The notes beneath the pieces were generated by a model. It saw nothing but the letters and a program-made list of their open reading frames with translations. It was not told the DNA's origin and ran no database searches. Shown piece by piece: positions 56,009 to 63,986 of a stretch of 64,000 bases of DNA (its first letter is position 1; each line of letters begins with the position of its first letter). Origin of the DNA: an uncultured Eubacteriales bacterium (lineage in GTDB: Bacteria > Bacillota > Clostridia > Oscillospirales > Acutalibacteraceae); contig ONCP01000007.1 in the NCBI GenBank assembly GCA_900316385.1, forward strand, positions 1 through 64,000, written 5' to 3'. The translations under genes were made by a program, and so were the position numbers.

Positions 56009-57088
56009 TTATTCGGCGATATGGTCGCAGTAATCGCAGTATACCTTTCCGCTTTTTTTGTAGAAATTTCGGGGAAGATAGAACTGCTGAGGATCGTTTG
56101 TAATACATTTTGGGTTGGAGCATTTGTGAGCCTCGCTGACGATCGGGTCGGGAGTTTTGAATGAGAAGCTGTCCTCGGCTCTGAGCAGAAGCACTATAAG
56201 CGCCATTCTGCCGTACATTCCGTATTCCGCCTGCTTGAAATAGCACGCTCTGGGATCGTCGTCTACCTCGATGGCGATCTCATCGACCCTCGGCAGAGGA
56301 TGAAGCACGATCAGATCGTCCTTGGCGTAGCTCAGCTTTTCTTTGTCAAGCACAAATACGCCCTTCTGGCTCTCGTATTCCTCCTCGCTTGAGAACCTTT
56401 CGCGCTGTATCCTCGTCATATAAAGCACGTCGAGGTCCTTTATCGCGTCCTTAAGGTTGTCGATCTCGGTGTATTCACAGCCTGCTTTTTCCATGATCTC
56501 CTTAATATATGGCGGCACAGATAATTCTTTTGTAGAAATAAGCACAAAGCTGTTGCCCTCAAAGCGGCACATAGTATTGATCAGCGAGTGCACCGTTCTT
56601 CCGTTGAGAAGGTCGCCGCAAAGACCGATCCTGAGGTGGTCGAGCCTGCCCTTCTCAAAGCTGAGAGTGACAACGTCGGTCAATGTCTGAGTGGGGTGGA
56701 AGTGACCGCCGTCTCCGCAGTTGATGAGGGGAACACTGCTGTAATAAGAAGCCGCCTTCGCCGAGCCTTCGGTGGGGTGGCGCATGGCGATGATGTCGGC
56801 GTAGCCGCTTATGACGGTGATCGTGTCCTTGATATTCTCGCCCTTGGCGACAGAGGAGTTCATCGGATTGTCAAAACCGATGATCTTTCCGCCGAGCCTC
56901 ATCATAGCGGTCTGGAACGACATCTGAGTTCTTGTGGAAGGCTCGTAGAACAGCGTAGCCATAATTTTTCCGTCGCAGGCGTGCTTGTAGACGTCGGGTC
57001 TTTGCCTGATCACTCCCGCGAGACGGATAGTCTGCTCGAGCTGTTCCTTGGTCATATATTCAAGGTCAATAAGATTCTTGTGCTTCAT
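56009..57088 (-). CDS. pyrB: Aspartate carbamoyltransferase with fused PyrI-like zinc domain
   Basis: ATCase condenses carbamoyl phosphate and aspartate in pyrimidine synthesis. The 359-aa protein has the carbamoyl-phosphate loop FYEPSTRTQMSFQ, MRHP, GGHFHPTQTLTD and the HPLPR motif, which fill a normal 305–310-aa catalytic chain. About 40 extra C-terminal residues hold C323-x4-C328-x22-C351-x2-C354, exactly the spacing of the zinc cluster of the PyrI regulatory chain. The nucleotide-binding half of PyrI is absent. AAGGAAG precedes the ATG. Confidence 0.95.
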   Translation of the reverse strand: MKHKNLIDLEYMTKEQLEQTIRLAGVIRQRPDVYKHACDGKIMATLFYEPSTRTQMSFQTAMMRLGGKIIGFDNPMNSSVAKGENIKDTITVISGYADIIAMRHPTEGSAKAASYYSSVPLINCGDGGHFHPTQTLTDVVTLSFEKGRLDHLRIGLCGDLLNGRTVHSLINTMCRFEGNSFVLISTKELSVPPYIKEIMEKAGCEYTEIDNLKDAIKDLDVLYMTRIQRERFSSEEEYESQKGVFVLDKEKLSYAKDDLIVLHPLPRVDEIAIEVDDDPRACYFKQAEYGMYGRMALIVLLLRAEDSFSFKTPDPIVSEAHKCSNPKCITNDPQQFYLPRNFYKKSGKVYCDYCDHIAE

Positions 57089-57117
57089 ATTCGACTTCCT
57101 TAATTCAAATTTTTTCT

Positions 57118-57146
57118 ATTGTAACAGAATTTGAGCCTCTTTGCAA
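57118..57146 (-). promoter_or_regulatory. Promoter of pyrB
   Basis: Minus strand TTGCAA, 17-nt spacer, TACAAT; the start codon is about 30 nt downstream. No PyrR-type attenuator is seen in the short leader. Confidence 0.75.
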
Positions 57147-57147
57147 G

Positions 57148-57180
57148 CAAAAAATGAGCCGACCCTTGTTGAGTCGGCTC
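57148..57180 (-). terminator. Terminator of the acidic secreted protein gene
   Basis: GAGCCGAC/GTCGGCTC stem; the minus-strand transcript then ends in ATTTTTT just before the pyrB promoter. Confidence 0.85.
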
Positions 57181-57186
57181 CTGAAA

Positions 57187-58239
57187 TTATTTGACTTTTA
57201 CCGAAGCGGAGCCCTTCGCGGTACCGAAGCGGTCGGAATAGGCGGCTGTGATCTTGGTTTTTGCCTTTGTTTTACCTGTGATCTTAGCGTCGCCTGCGAA
57301 AACATCGTTCAGCTTGAGCTCAGGCTTGATCTGTCTGGCTTTGGCGGTCTCTGTGATAGTGTAGCCCGTCGTGGTTTCGATAGTGACCGTGACCGTCTGA
57401 TTGGCTTTGATGCAGTAATTCGAGTTGAAGGTCTCGATGTTGTCGAACAGATCCTCGTAATCGCAGAACGCGTCATCAAATATCTCGTCGTCGGATTCAT
57501 TATAGCTGACGGTTTTGCCTGCCGCGCTGACTGTCAGGGTATCGATGTGGTCAAAATCCGAGCAGTACATAAAATAGGTGTTATCCACATTGCAGTCAGC
57601 GATCTCGAGCACGGACTCAGTTTCTCCGATCTCTACGTCCTCGGTGACGGACTGACCGTTGTCCATTACAACAACGATACTGATAACGTCGCCGATATTC
57701 AAATCATAAGCAGCACCGAAGGTCAGATTTTCGTCGGCGTCAAAGTCGTCCCCGTCTCCGTCGTCATAATCATCGTCAATGATGTATTCGTAGGATTTGT
57801 TGCTTCCGTGGTATTCATAGTAAACGTCGTCCTCGTCAAGGAACTCGGGATTGTCGTCATCTTCCTCGTAATCCTCGTCCTCGGAAACAAGATACTTGCT
57901 TTTACAGTCAAATCTTTGATCCTGATACTCAACGTAAGCTTCGGCAACGTTGCCGAGGAAAGCGTCCGCTTCAAGCTGAAAAATAACCTCCTTGGGAGCG
58001 CAGCTGAAAACGTAAATCCCTAAATCGTCATAGGAGGTTTCGTCCTCGTCATCCTCATCATCTTCATCGTCTGTGTCTTCGTCATCTTCATCATCTTCGT
58101 CGTCAGTGTCCTCGTCCTCAACGTAATCGTCGTCATAAAATGAGCTGTCGTCTGTATCGGCGGCGAGCGCGGGGATATATGACGAAGCGACAAGTGTGAC
58201 GATTATCAGAGAAATGATTTTCAGTCGTAATTTTTTTAT
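57187..58239 (-). CDS. Secreted, highly acidic protein with Ig-like end; apparent ATA start
   Basis: A single frame of 350 codons runs without a stop from 58239 to 57187. It reads IKKLRLKIISLIIVTLVASS then YIPALAA, a good signal peptide (cut after ALA), an Asp/Glu tract at residues 41–67 (25 of 27 acidic), more acidic stretches to about 180, and a C-terminal strand-rich part ending in GSASVKVK. There is no ATG in frame near the start: ATA lies 7 nt after GGAGTGAT, with promoter and terminator around it. Family not recognised. The start may be a true AUA or a mutated ATG. Confidence 0.75.
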   Translation of the reverse strand: MKKLRLKIISLIIVTLVASSYIPALAADTDDSSFYDDDYVEDEDTDDEDDEDDEDTDDEDDEDDEDETSYDDLGIYVFSCAPKEVIFQLEADAFLGNVAEAYVEYQDQRFDCKSKYLVSEDEDYEEDDDNPEFLDEDDVYYEYHGSNKSYEYIIDDDYDDGDGDDFDADENLTFGAAYDLNIGDVISIVVVMDNGQSVTEDVEIGETESVLEIADCNVDNTYFMYCSDFDHIDTLTVSAAGKTVSYNESDDEIFDDAFCDYEDLFDNIETFNSNYCIKANQTVTVTIETTTGYTITETAKARQIKPELKLNDVFAGDAKITGKTKAKTKITAAYSDRFGTAKGSASVKVK

Positions 58240-58264
58240 ATTATCACTCCGTTAATGTAGGCTA

Positions 58265-58293
58265 ATTTTACCATAGATTATGCTCATATTCAA
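58265..58293 (-). promoter_or_regulatory. Promoter of the acidic secreted protein gene
   Basis: Minus strand TTGAAT, 17-nt spacer, TAAAAT, followed by a leader of about 20 nt and the GGAGTGAT ribosome site. Confidence 0.7.
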
Positions 58294-58446
58294 TAACTTA
58301 TGGTAAAAAAACCGAATGTTGCAGGTGAAATATAAGCACAGGCATTGTGATTGGCGGTTTGTATATAGAAGGGTGAATTTGCAAAAAATTTCCGACCGGG
58401 GAGATCGCCGACTGCGTTTTTCCCTGTAATTATATTTTATAAAGGA

Positions 58447-58475
58447 TTGACAAAAAATACCGCGTATATTAATAT
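58447..58475 (+). promoter_or_regulatory. Promoter of the wall-binding transglutaminase-like gene
   Basis: TTGACA, 17-nt spacer, TAATAT. Confidence 0.75.
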
Positions 58476-58521
58476 AAAGGGTAGGGTTTTTCACATTTTA
58501 ATGTTTTACGGAGGTATTGAA

Positions 58522-59889
58522 ATGAGGAAGGATAGGGAATTAATAAAAAAATTACTCGCGGCGGCGTTATCGGTTTGTATGATGACGTCCTGCTTTGTCA
58601 GCGCCTCGGCGATCTCGGTGAAAACCGCCGTATTTGACGCTTCGTCGGAGGAGAACGGTTTTCCCGAGGACGATAATCAGGAGACTACCGAGCCTTTGGG
58701 ACAGACGGAGACCACCGAGCCCGCTACTCAGGAGCCTACCGTTCCCGTCGCGGCTGATCAGTGGACACATGACGGCAAAGTGTGGCGCTATCTTGATTCC
58801 GACGGCAAAATCGTTAAAAACGGCGTTTATACCGTAAATAATAAGAAATACCTTTTCGGAAAAGACGGCGAGCTGCTTACGGGCTTTCGCGCGTACAAGG
58901 GCAAGAGGTATCTGTTTTCCGACAGCGGCGCTTCGCCTCAGGAAGGGCTCGGAGCACTAAAGACCTATGTCGGTTTCAAGAAGCTCGGTTCAAAAGCGTA
59001 TTATTTCAATAAGGATCATTCGCTCGCGGTGAATTGGAAAACGCTTTCCAAAAACATTTTCCGCTTCAATACAAAGGGCGTCCTGCTCACAGGCTGGGTC
59101 AAGGTAGGAAAAAACAAGTATTACTGCAATCCCTCGGGCAAGCTCGGTACCTTGGGCAAGGTGCTCACGGGAAAGCGCACGATAAAAAAGAAGGTTTATT
59201 ATCTCAATCCCTCGGGCAAAGAAGGCTCCAAGGGCAAAATGCTCAAGGGACTGAGAAAAATCGGTAAATATAAATATTTCTTCGGCGGCAACGGCGTTAT
59301 GCAAAAGGGCTTGATAACGGTTAAAAAGAACGTTTGCTATTACGCCGACTCAAAGGGCAGGATAGACACGGGCAGCCGCTTCTCGCTTACGTATAAGGGA
59401 AAGCAGTGGAATGTGCTTGGCGGCAGAGCTTATCAGGTCAAGACCGAAGCTCAGCGCACACTTTTCAGAGCGCTGACGGTAGTGAACAAGATAACGGGCA
59501 AATCTATGTCAAAGGCTCAGAAGCTGAAAAAATGCTTTGAATACACCAAGAAGGCCTACGACGAATCCAACCCCAGAGTTCCGCATTATCACGGAAAAGA
59601 CTGGCAGTTGATTTACGCTAACGATATGTTTGTGAACGGAACGGGAAACTGCTTCAGCTACGCTTGCTGCTTCGCGTTTCTCGCGAAGGCTGTCGGCTAT
59701 GAAAATGTATATTGCTGTAACAGCGGCGGTCACGGCTGGGCTGAGATTAACGGCCTTGTCTACGACCCCGAGTGGAGCCGTCATCATAAAAACAGCACTT
59801 ACTTCGGTATCAGCTACGACGCTAAGACGGGCGTCGATTACCGCGGCGCGATCTCTCCCGGATATGATTGGATGCACGTAAAAATATAG
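58522..59889 (+). CDS. Secreted cell-wall-binding transglutaminase-like protein
   Basis: The 455-aa protein has a signal peptide ending SCFVSASA, a Thr/Glu/Pro-rich linker, five or more choline/glucan-binding-like repeats (for example YLDSDGKIVKNGVYTVNNKKYLF and TKGVLLTGWVKVGKNKYYCNPSGKLG) and a C-terminal transglutaminase-like domain with the triad C377 (GTGNCFSYA), H404 (GHGWAEI) and D415 (YDPEW). Such enzymes may be cysteine proteases or crosslinking enzymes; the substrate is unknown. I start at the ATG at 58522, after GGAGGT. Confidence 0.85.
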   Translation: MRKDRELIKKLLAAALSVCMMTSCFVSASAISVKTAVFDASSEENGFPEDDNQETTEPLGQTETTEPATQEPTVPVAADQWTHDGKVWRYLDSDGKIVKNGVYTVNNKKYLFGKDGELLTGFRAYKGKRYLFSDSGASPQEGLGALKTYVGFKKLGSKAYYFNKDHSLAVNWKTLSKNIFRFNTKGVLLTGWVKVGKNKYYCNPSGKLGTLGKVLTGKRTIKKKVYYLNPSGKEGSKGKMLKGLRKIGKYKYFFGGNGVMQKGLITVKKNVCYYADSKGRIDTGSRFSLTYKGKQWNVLGGRAYQVKTEAQRTLFRALTVVNKITGKSMSKAQKLKKCFEYTKKAYDESNPRVPHYHGKDWQLIYANDMFVNGTGNCFSYACCFAFLAKAVGYENVYCCNSGGHGWAEINGLVYDPEWSRHHKNSTYFGISYDAKTGVDYRGAISPGYDWMHVKI

Positions 59890-59911
59890 TAAAAAAATAG
59901 TAGGAACCTTT

Positions 59912-59955
59912 GGCAATACCTCGATTACGCGGTATTGCCTTAACACTCTGTTTTT
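59912..59955 (+). terminator. Terminator before the MBOAT gene
   Basis: GGCAATACC/GGTATTGCC 9-bp perfect stem (10-nt loop), with a T5 run 11 nt later. The distance makes efficient termination uncertain. Confidence 0.6.
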
Positions 59956-59968
59956 CGGGGGTAAGTAA

Positions 59969-61399
59969 ATGGTTTTTTCGTCCTTGGTTTTTCTCAGCGT
60001 ATTTCTGGTCGTCACATACTTGCTGCATCTTGTTTTGCCTTCGGTAAAGCTCAGGAACGCCCTGCTTGTGTGCGCGAGCCTTGTGTTTTACGCTTACGGA
60101 GAGCCTGTTTATGTATTGTGTATGCTTTTCAGCGCGGTGTTCAATTATATCTGCGCTTACCTTATCGGAAAAGGCAAGCCGAACAGACGCGCTGTTCTGA
60201 CAGTTGATATTATTCTGAATCTCGGTATGCTCGTGTTTTTCAAGTATACGGGCTTTTTGACAACTCAGCTCAACGCCGTGACGGGTTTGTCGATACCTGT
60301 ACCCGAGATCACTCTGCCCATAGGTATATCCTTCTTTACCTTTCAGGCGATGTCCTATGTTATCGACGTTTACCGCAAACAGGTGGACGCTCAGAAGAAC
60401 TTCGGCAAGGTACTGCTTTATATCTCCTTTTTCCCGCAGCTTATCGCTGGCCCGATCGTCAAGTACCGCGACATCAACCGTGAGATCGACGAGCGAACGG
60501 TCACGGCTTCGGAGTCCGCGCTCGGCTTGAGAAGGTTTATTTGCGGACTGGGTAAAAAGGTTATCATCGCGAACACGATGGGGCAGGTCGCGGATATTAT
60601 TTTCGCGGCTCCTCAGGGCGAGATCAATATCGTCACATCGTGGATAGGCGCCGTCGCGTATATGCTCCAGATCTATTTTGATTTCAGCGGATACAGCGAT
60701 ATGGCTATCGGACTGGGCAGAATGTTCGGCTTTCACTTCAAGGAGAATTTTCTTTATCCCTACGGCTCGTCCTCTGTCAAGGAGTTCTGGAGAAGATGGC
60801 ACATCTCTCTTTCGTCGTGGTTCAAGGATTACCTTTATATCCCTCTCGGCGGCAACCGAAAGGGTAGAGCGCGCGCCTGTCTGAATAAGATCATAGTATT
60901 TTTCTGCACGGGTCTTTGGCACGGCGCAAACTGGACCTTTGTCGTGTGGGGCTTGTACCACGGAGCTTTTCTTCTTCTCGAGGAATACCTCGGCTTTCTC
61001 AAAAAGCTCCCAAAGCTTTTAATGCGCTTTATAACCCTGCTCGTTGTATGCGTCGGCTTTGTTATTTTCCGCGCCGACAGCATTTCTCAGGGCTTCTTTA
61101 TGATAGGAAATATGTTCTCGGGCTTTTCAATGTCCGATCCCGCGACGAGTTTAGCTCTTTCACAGCTTACGCCGTGGTTTATCTTTGTGTTCGCGATCGC
61201 GGTCTTTCTTGCCGCTCCCGTCAAGCCGCTCACGGAAAAGCTCCGATCCGTGCTTGACAACGGCGGAAACGCAGAGCCAAAGGGCAAGGCGCTGGCTTTG
61301 CAGATCGTGCTGTACGCGCTTTCGGCGGCTTTGCTGTGCTGGTGTATGCTCAGACTTTCGGGCGACGCGTACAATCCGTTCATCTATTTCAGGTTCTAA
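59969..61399 (+). CDS. MBOAT family O-acyltransferase (AlgI/DltB-like)
   Basis: The 476-aa polytopic protein has LPIGISFFTFQAMSYVIDVYR, FFPQLIAGPIVKY, FDFSGYSDMAIGLGRMFGF, KEFWRRWHISLSSWFKDYLYIPLGGNR (with H278) and GLWHGANWTFVVWGLYHG (catalytic H318). It likely moves an acetyl group across the membrane to a surface polysaccharide. GGGGGTAAG precedes the ATG. It is followed after 12 nt by an AlgJ-like partner. Confidence 0.93.
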   Translation: MVFSSLVFLSVFLVVTYLLHLVLPSVKLRNALLVCASLVFYAYGEPVYVLCMLFSAVFNYICAYLIGKGKPNRRAVLTVDIILNLGMLVFFKYTGFLTTQLNAVTGLSIPVPEITLPIGISFFTFQAMSYVIDVYRKQVDAQKNFGKVLLYISFFPQLIAGPIVKYRDINREIDERTVTASESALGLRRFICGLGKKVIIANTMGQVADIIFAAPQGEINIVTSWIGAVAYMLQIYFDFSGYSDMAIGLGRMFGFHFKENFLYPYGSSSVKEFWRRWHISLSSWFKDYLYIPLGGNRKGRARACLNKIIVFFCTGLWHGANWTFVVWGLYHGAFLLLEEYLGFLKKLPKLLMRFITLLVVCVGFVIFRADSISQGFFMIGNMFSGFSMSDPATSLALSQLTPWFIFVFAIAVFLAAPVKPLTEKLRSVLDNGGNAEPKGKALALQIVLYALSAALLCWCMLRLSGDAYNPFIYFRF

Positions 61400-61411
61400 G
61401 GGGGCAGCGAA

Positions 61412-62806
61412 ATGAAAAGTAAGATCATCAGCATAATATTCGTTTCACTGTGCGTTTGTATCTGCGCTGTGCCATCGGTTTGTATGACCTTCGCTCCCAC
61501 AAACTCAACGACCGAGAACAAGCGCCTTAAGCAGCTTCCGTCATTGACTGAAAACGACGGAGTGAACCTTGATTATCTCAGCGAGCTCGGCGAATGGTTC
61601 GGCGATCATTACGCGTTCAGAAACGCTATGGTCGACGCGGATTCTCATATTCAGGGCGATGTTTTTTCTGTTTCAAACGCCGATACCGTTGTCAAGGGAA
61701 ATAACGGCTGGCTGTATTATTCCGATACGCTCAATGATTATCTCGGCAAAAAAACGCTCTCCGACAGAGCCGTTTTTAACATAGCTCATAATCTCGCCGT
61801 TATACAGGACTATGTCGAAGCACGCAAGGCGAAATTCGTCTTTACCGTCGCTCCCAACAAAAACTCGCTGTATGACGAGAATATGCCGTATTACTACTCG
61901 CGTAAGGCGAGCGAAAAGAGGAATATCAACTCGCTTTTACCCGAGCTCAAAAAGGAGAAGATCAATTACACCGACCTTTTCGGCGTTTTCAAGGACAGCG
62001 GCGAGACCCTTTACCTCAAGCGCGATTCCCATTGGAACAACAAGGGCGCTATGCTGGCGTTTTCCGAGATAATGAAAGGTCTTGACCGCGACTTTACCGA
62101 TTACTCTAAGCAAAAGGTAAAGCGCCTGAAAACCGAGATTGGCGATCTCGGCTCAATGCTTTATCCCAACTCGGCTCAGCCCGAGTGGAATTATTATTAC
62201 GATAATGATGGCTTTGAGTATTCAACGCCGACAAAAAGCGTTGAGGACGCTTACATCGAGACTTCCTCCGACGGAAGCGGAAAGCTCTTGATGTACAGAG
62301 ATTCCTTCGGCAACACGCTTCTTCCGTTCTTTGCCTGCGACTTTAAAAAAGCGTGCTTTTCCAAGGCGGCTCCGTACACGCTTGAGGAAAATATGAACAG
62401 TCTTTTACCCGATTGCGTGGTGATCGAGAAGGTGGAGCGAAACCTTGACGATCTCGCGTCCGATCCGCCTCTTATTTCCGCGCCCGAGATAAAGGAAAAA
62501 ACAGAATTTTCGCGAGAGAAAACCAACTCTACGCTCAATGTTTCCGAGTCCGCGACAGATCGCTCGTATTATTTGATCAGCGGCGTTGCCGACAGCAGGT
62601 ATGTAACAACGTCCGCGGAATTTTATGTCAGACTCAAAACCGACGTCGGCGACAGATACTTCAAAACGTTCAATATTTCCGATGAAAACGGCGACAACGG
62701 ATATTCGCTTTATCTGCGTTCGGGTATGCTCAAAAGCGGCGACGAGATCGAGCTTATCGCGGTCAACGGCTCAAAAGCCGCGGCGATAGCTTCCGCCTCT
62801 GTTTGA
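61412..62806 (+). CDS. AlgJ/AlgX/DHHW-type SGNH acetyltransferase partner
   Basis: The 464-aa protein has an N-terminal signal anchor, EWFGDHYAFRNAMV, the WLYYSD region, D205 and H207 in KRDSHWNNKGAML, and S298 in YRDSFGNTLLPFF, which form the catalytic set of the AlgX/AlgJ family. With the MBOAT protein it would O-acetylate a surface polymer. The last 100 residues are β-rich and not recognised. The AGGGGGCAGCG ribosome site lies 12 nt after the MBOAT stop. Confidence 0.88.
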   Translation: MKSKIISIIFVSLCVCICAVPSVCMTFAPTNSTTENKRLKQLPSLTENDGVNLDYLSELGEWFGDHYAFRNAMVDADSHIQGDVFSVSNADTVVKGNNGWLYYSDTLNDYLGKKTLSDRAVFNIAHNLAVIQDYVEARKAKFVFTVAPNKNSLYDENMPYYYSRKASEKRNINSLLPELKKEKINYTDLFGVFKDSGETLYLKRDSHWNNKGAMLAFSEIMKGLDRDFTDYSKQKVKRLKTEIGDLGSMLYPNSAQPEWNYYYDNDGFEYSTPTKSVEDAYIETSSDGSGKLLMYRDSFGNTLLPFFACDFKKACFSKAAPYTLEENMNSLLPDCVVIEKVERNLDDLASDPPLISAPEIKEKTEFSREKTNSTLNVSESATDRSYYLISGVADSRYVTTSAEFYVRLKTDVGDRYFKTFNISDENGDNGYSLYLRSGMLKSGDEIELIAVNGSKAAAIASASV

Positions 62807-62821
62807 TTTGAGGTGACTGGT

Positions 62822-63793
62822 ATGAAATTTAAAGTAAAAATCATCGCGGCGTCCGTCCTGATCGCGGCAAGCGCCTTTATCGGCGGCTGTTCCGAAAAAA
62901 AGATCGACATCAAAATCACCGACGCGCTCACCGAGTCCTTTTTCTCCGCTCGGCCCGATATGACCGTTTCGCAGCTGCTCTCCGAGGCGGAGATAACAAT
63001 CGGCAAGGACGACAGGGTAACGCCTTCGCTTTCCTCGGTGATCTCGTCCTCCGCGGATATAACAATTCTGAGAAAAGCGTCCGTTAACGTTAAATGCGAC
63101 GGCAAAAGTCACAAGGTCACATTGTACGGCGGCAAGGTATTCGACGCCTTGAAGGAGGCAGGCGTTAAGCTTTCGAGCCTTGATAAGACAGCTCCCGAGA
63201 GCGATACTTATCTTTTTGACGGCGAAAAAATTGTTGTAACGCGCAGAAATTCGGTCACCCTCAAGGCGGACGGAAAAAGTAAAAAGTACGTTACTGCCGC
63301 GAAAACCGTTGGCGATTTCATCACGGAGCGCAAGCTCACTCTCGGCAAAAGGGATATCCTGACTCCCTCAAAGGATACTGTGATCAAAACGGGAATGAAG
63401 ATCACCCTGAAGCGCGTTGACCAAAAGATCGTCACAGAGAAAAAGACGATCAGGTATTCCACCGAATATGTCGAATCCGATTCTATGGATATCGGCACCT
63501 CAGAGGTCACGGTAAACGGACAGAACGGCGTCAAGGAAGTGACTTACAGACTGATCATGACCGACGGCAGGGAAACAGGCCGCCAAAAGCTCTCGGAAAA
63601 GGTCATAAAGGAGCCTGTCAATGAGGTGATAACTCAGGGTACGCGCGAGCAGGAGACGGAAACTCAGCCCGCGACGAACTCAAACGGCAAAACGGAGGTC
63701 TCGCGCCAAAGGGTCGACGACTGCGACGGCTCGGGTCACGGGTACTATGTTATCAAGTACAGCGACGGCACCGAAGATTATGAAATTTATTGA
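62822..63793 (+). CDS. Lipoprotein with DUF348 and G5 domains
   Basis: The 323-aa protein has a lipobox (AFIGG-C23), two or three DUF348 ubiquitin-like repeats (VKCDGKSHKVTLYGGKVFDALKEAGVKL, LKADGKSKKYVTAAKTVGDFI) and a G5 domain (KTIRYSTEYVES, then GVKEVTYRLIMTDGRETGRQ), followed by a Thr/Gln-rich linker and a short C-terminal strand end. G5/DUF348 proteins act at peptidoglycan; no Rpf or 3D hydrolase domain follows here. I use the ATG at 62822, after GAGGTG. Confidence 0.88.
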   Translation: MKFKVKIIAASVLIAASAFIGGCSEKKIDIKITDALTESFFSARPDMTVSQLLSEAEITIGKDDRVTPSLSSVISSSADITILRKASVNVKCDGKSHKVTLYGGKVFDALKEAGVKLSSLDKTAPESDTYLFDGEKIVVTRRNSVTLKADGKSKKYVTAAKTVGDFITERKLTLGKRDILTPSKDTVIKTGMKITLKRVDQKIVTEKKTIRYSTEYVESDSMDIGTSEVTVNGQNGVKEVTYRLIMTDGRETGRQKLSEKVIKEPVNEVITQGTREQETETQPATNSNGKTEVSRQRVDDCDGSGHGYYVIKYSDGTEDYEIY

Positions 63794-63858
63794 ACAGAAC
63801 AGGGCAGGGGCTTTTATTTCGCCGCCTTTCGAGTCCGTTCACCTTTTATCTATAACAT

Positions 63859-63896
63859 AAAACTAACAGCCACCCGTTAAGGTGGCTGTCAGTTTT
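63859..63896 (-). terminator. Terminator of tRNA-Leu(CAA)
   Basis: AAAACTAACAGCCACC pairs with GGTGGCTGTCAGTTTT (one wobble, 6-nt loop), symmetric in T content, 3 nt after the tRNA CCA on the minus strand. Confidence 0.87.
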
Positions 63897-63899
63897 ATA

Positions 63900-63986
63900 T
63901 GGTGCCGGTGACCGGACTCGAACCGGTACGGTATCGCTACCGGCGGATTTTGAGTCCGCTACGTCTGCCAATTCCATCACACCGGC
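63900..63986 (-). tRNA. tRNA-Leu (anticodon CAA)
   Basis: The 87-nt minus-strand gene has acceptor GCCGGTG/CACCGGC, encoded CCA, D-arm TGGAATTGGCAGAC typical of Leu, anticodon loop CTCAAAA giving CAA (reads UUG), a class II variable arm with GGTAGCGATACC, and T-arm CCGGTTCGAGTCCGG. Confidence 0.95.

Noticed and set aside
57154..58023. A 289-codon plus-strand frame opposite the acidic protein
   Set aside because: The minus strand has signal peptide, ribosome site, promoter and terminator, while the plus frame is a low-complexity V/I/D-rich reading of the Asp/Glu-coding tract with no ribosome site.
59822..60961. A 379-codon minus frame opposite the MBOAT gene
   Set aside because: The MBOAT protein has all family motifs on the plus strand; the antisense frame is composition-driven.
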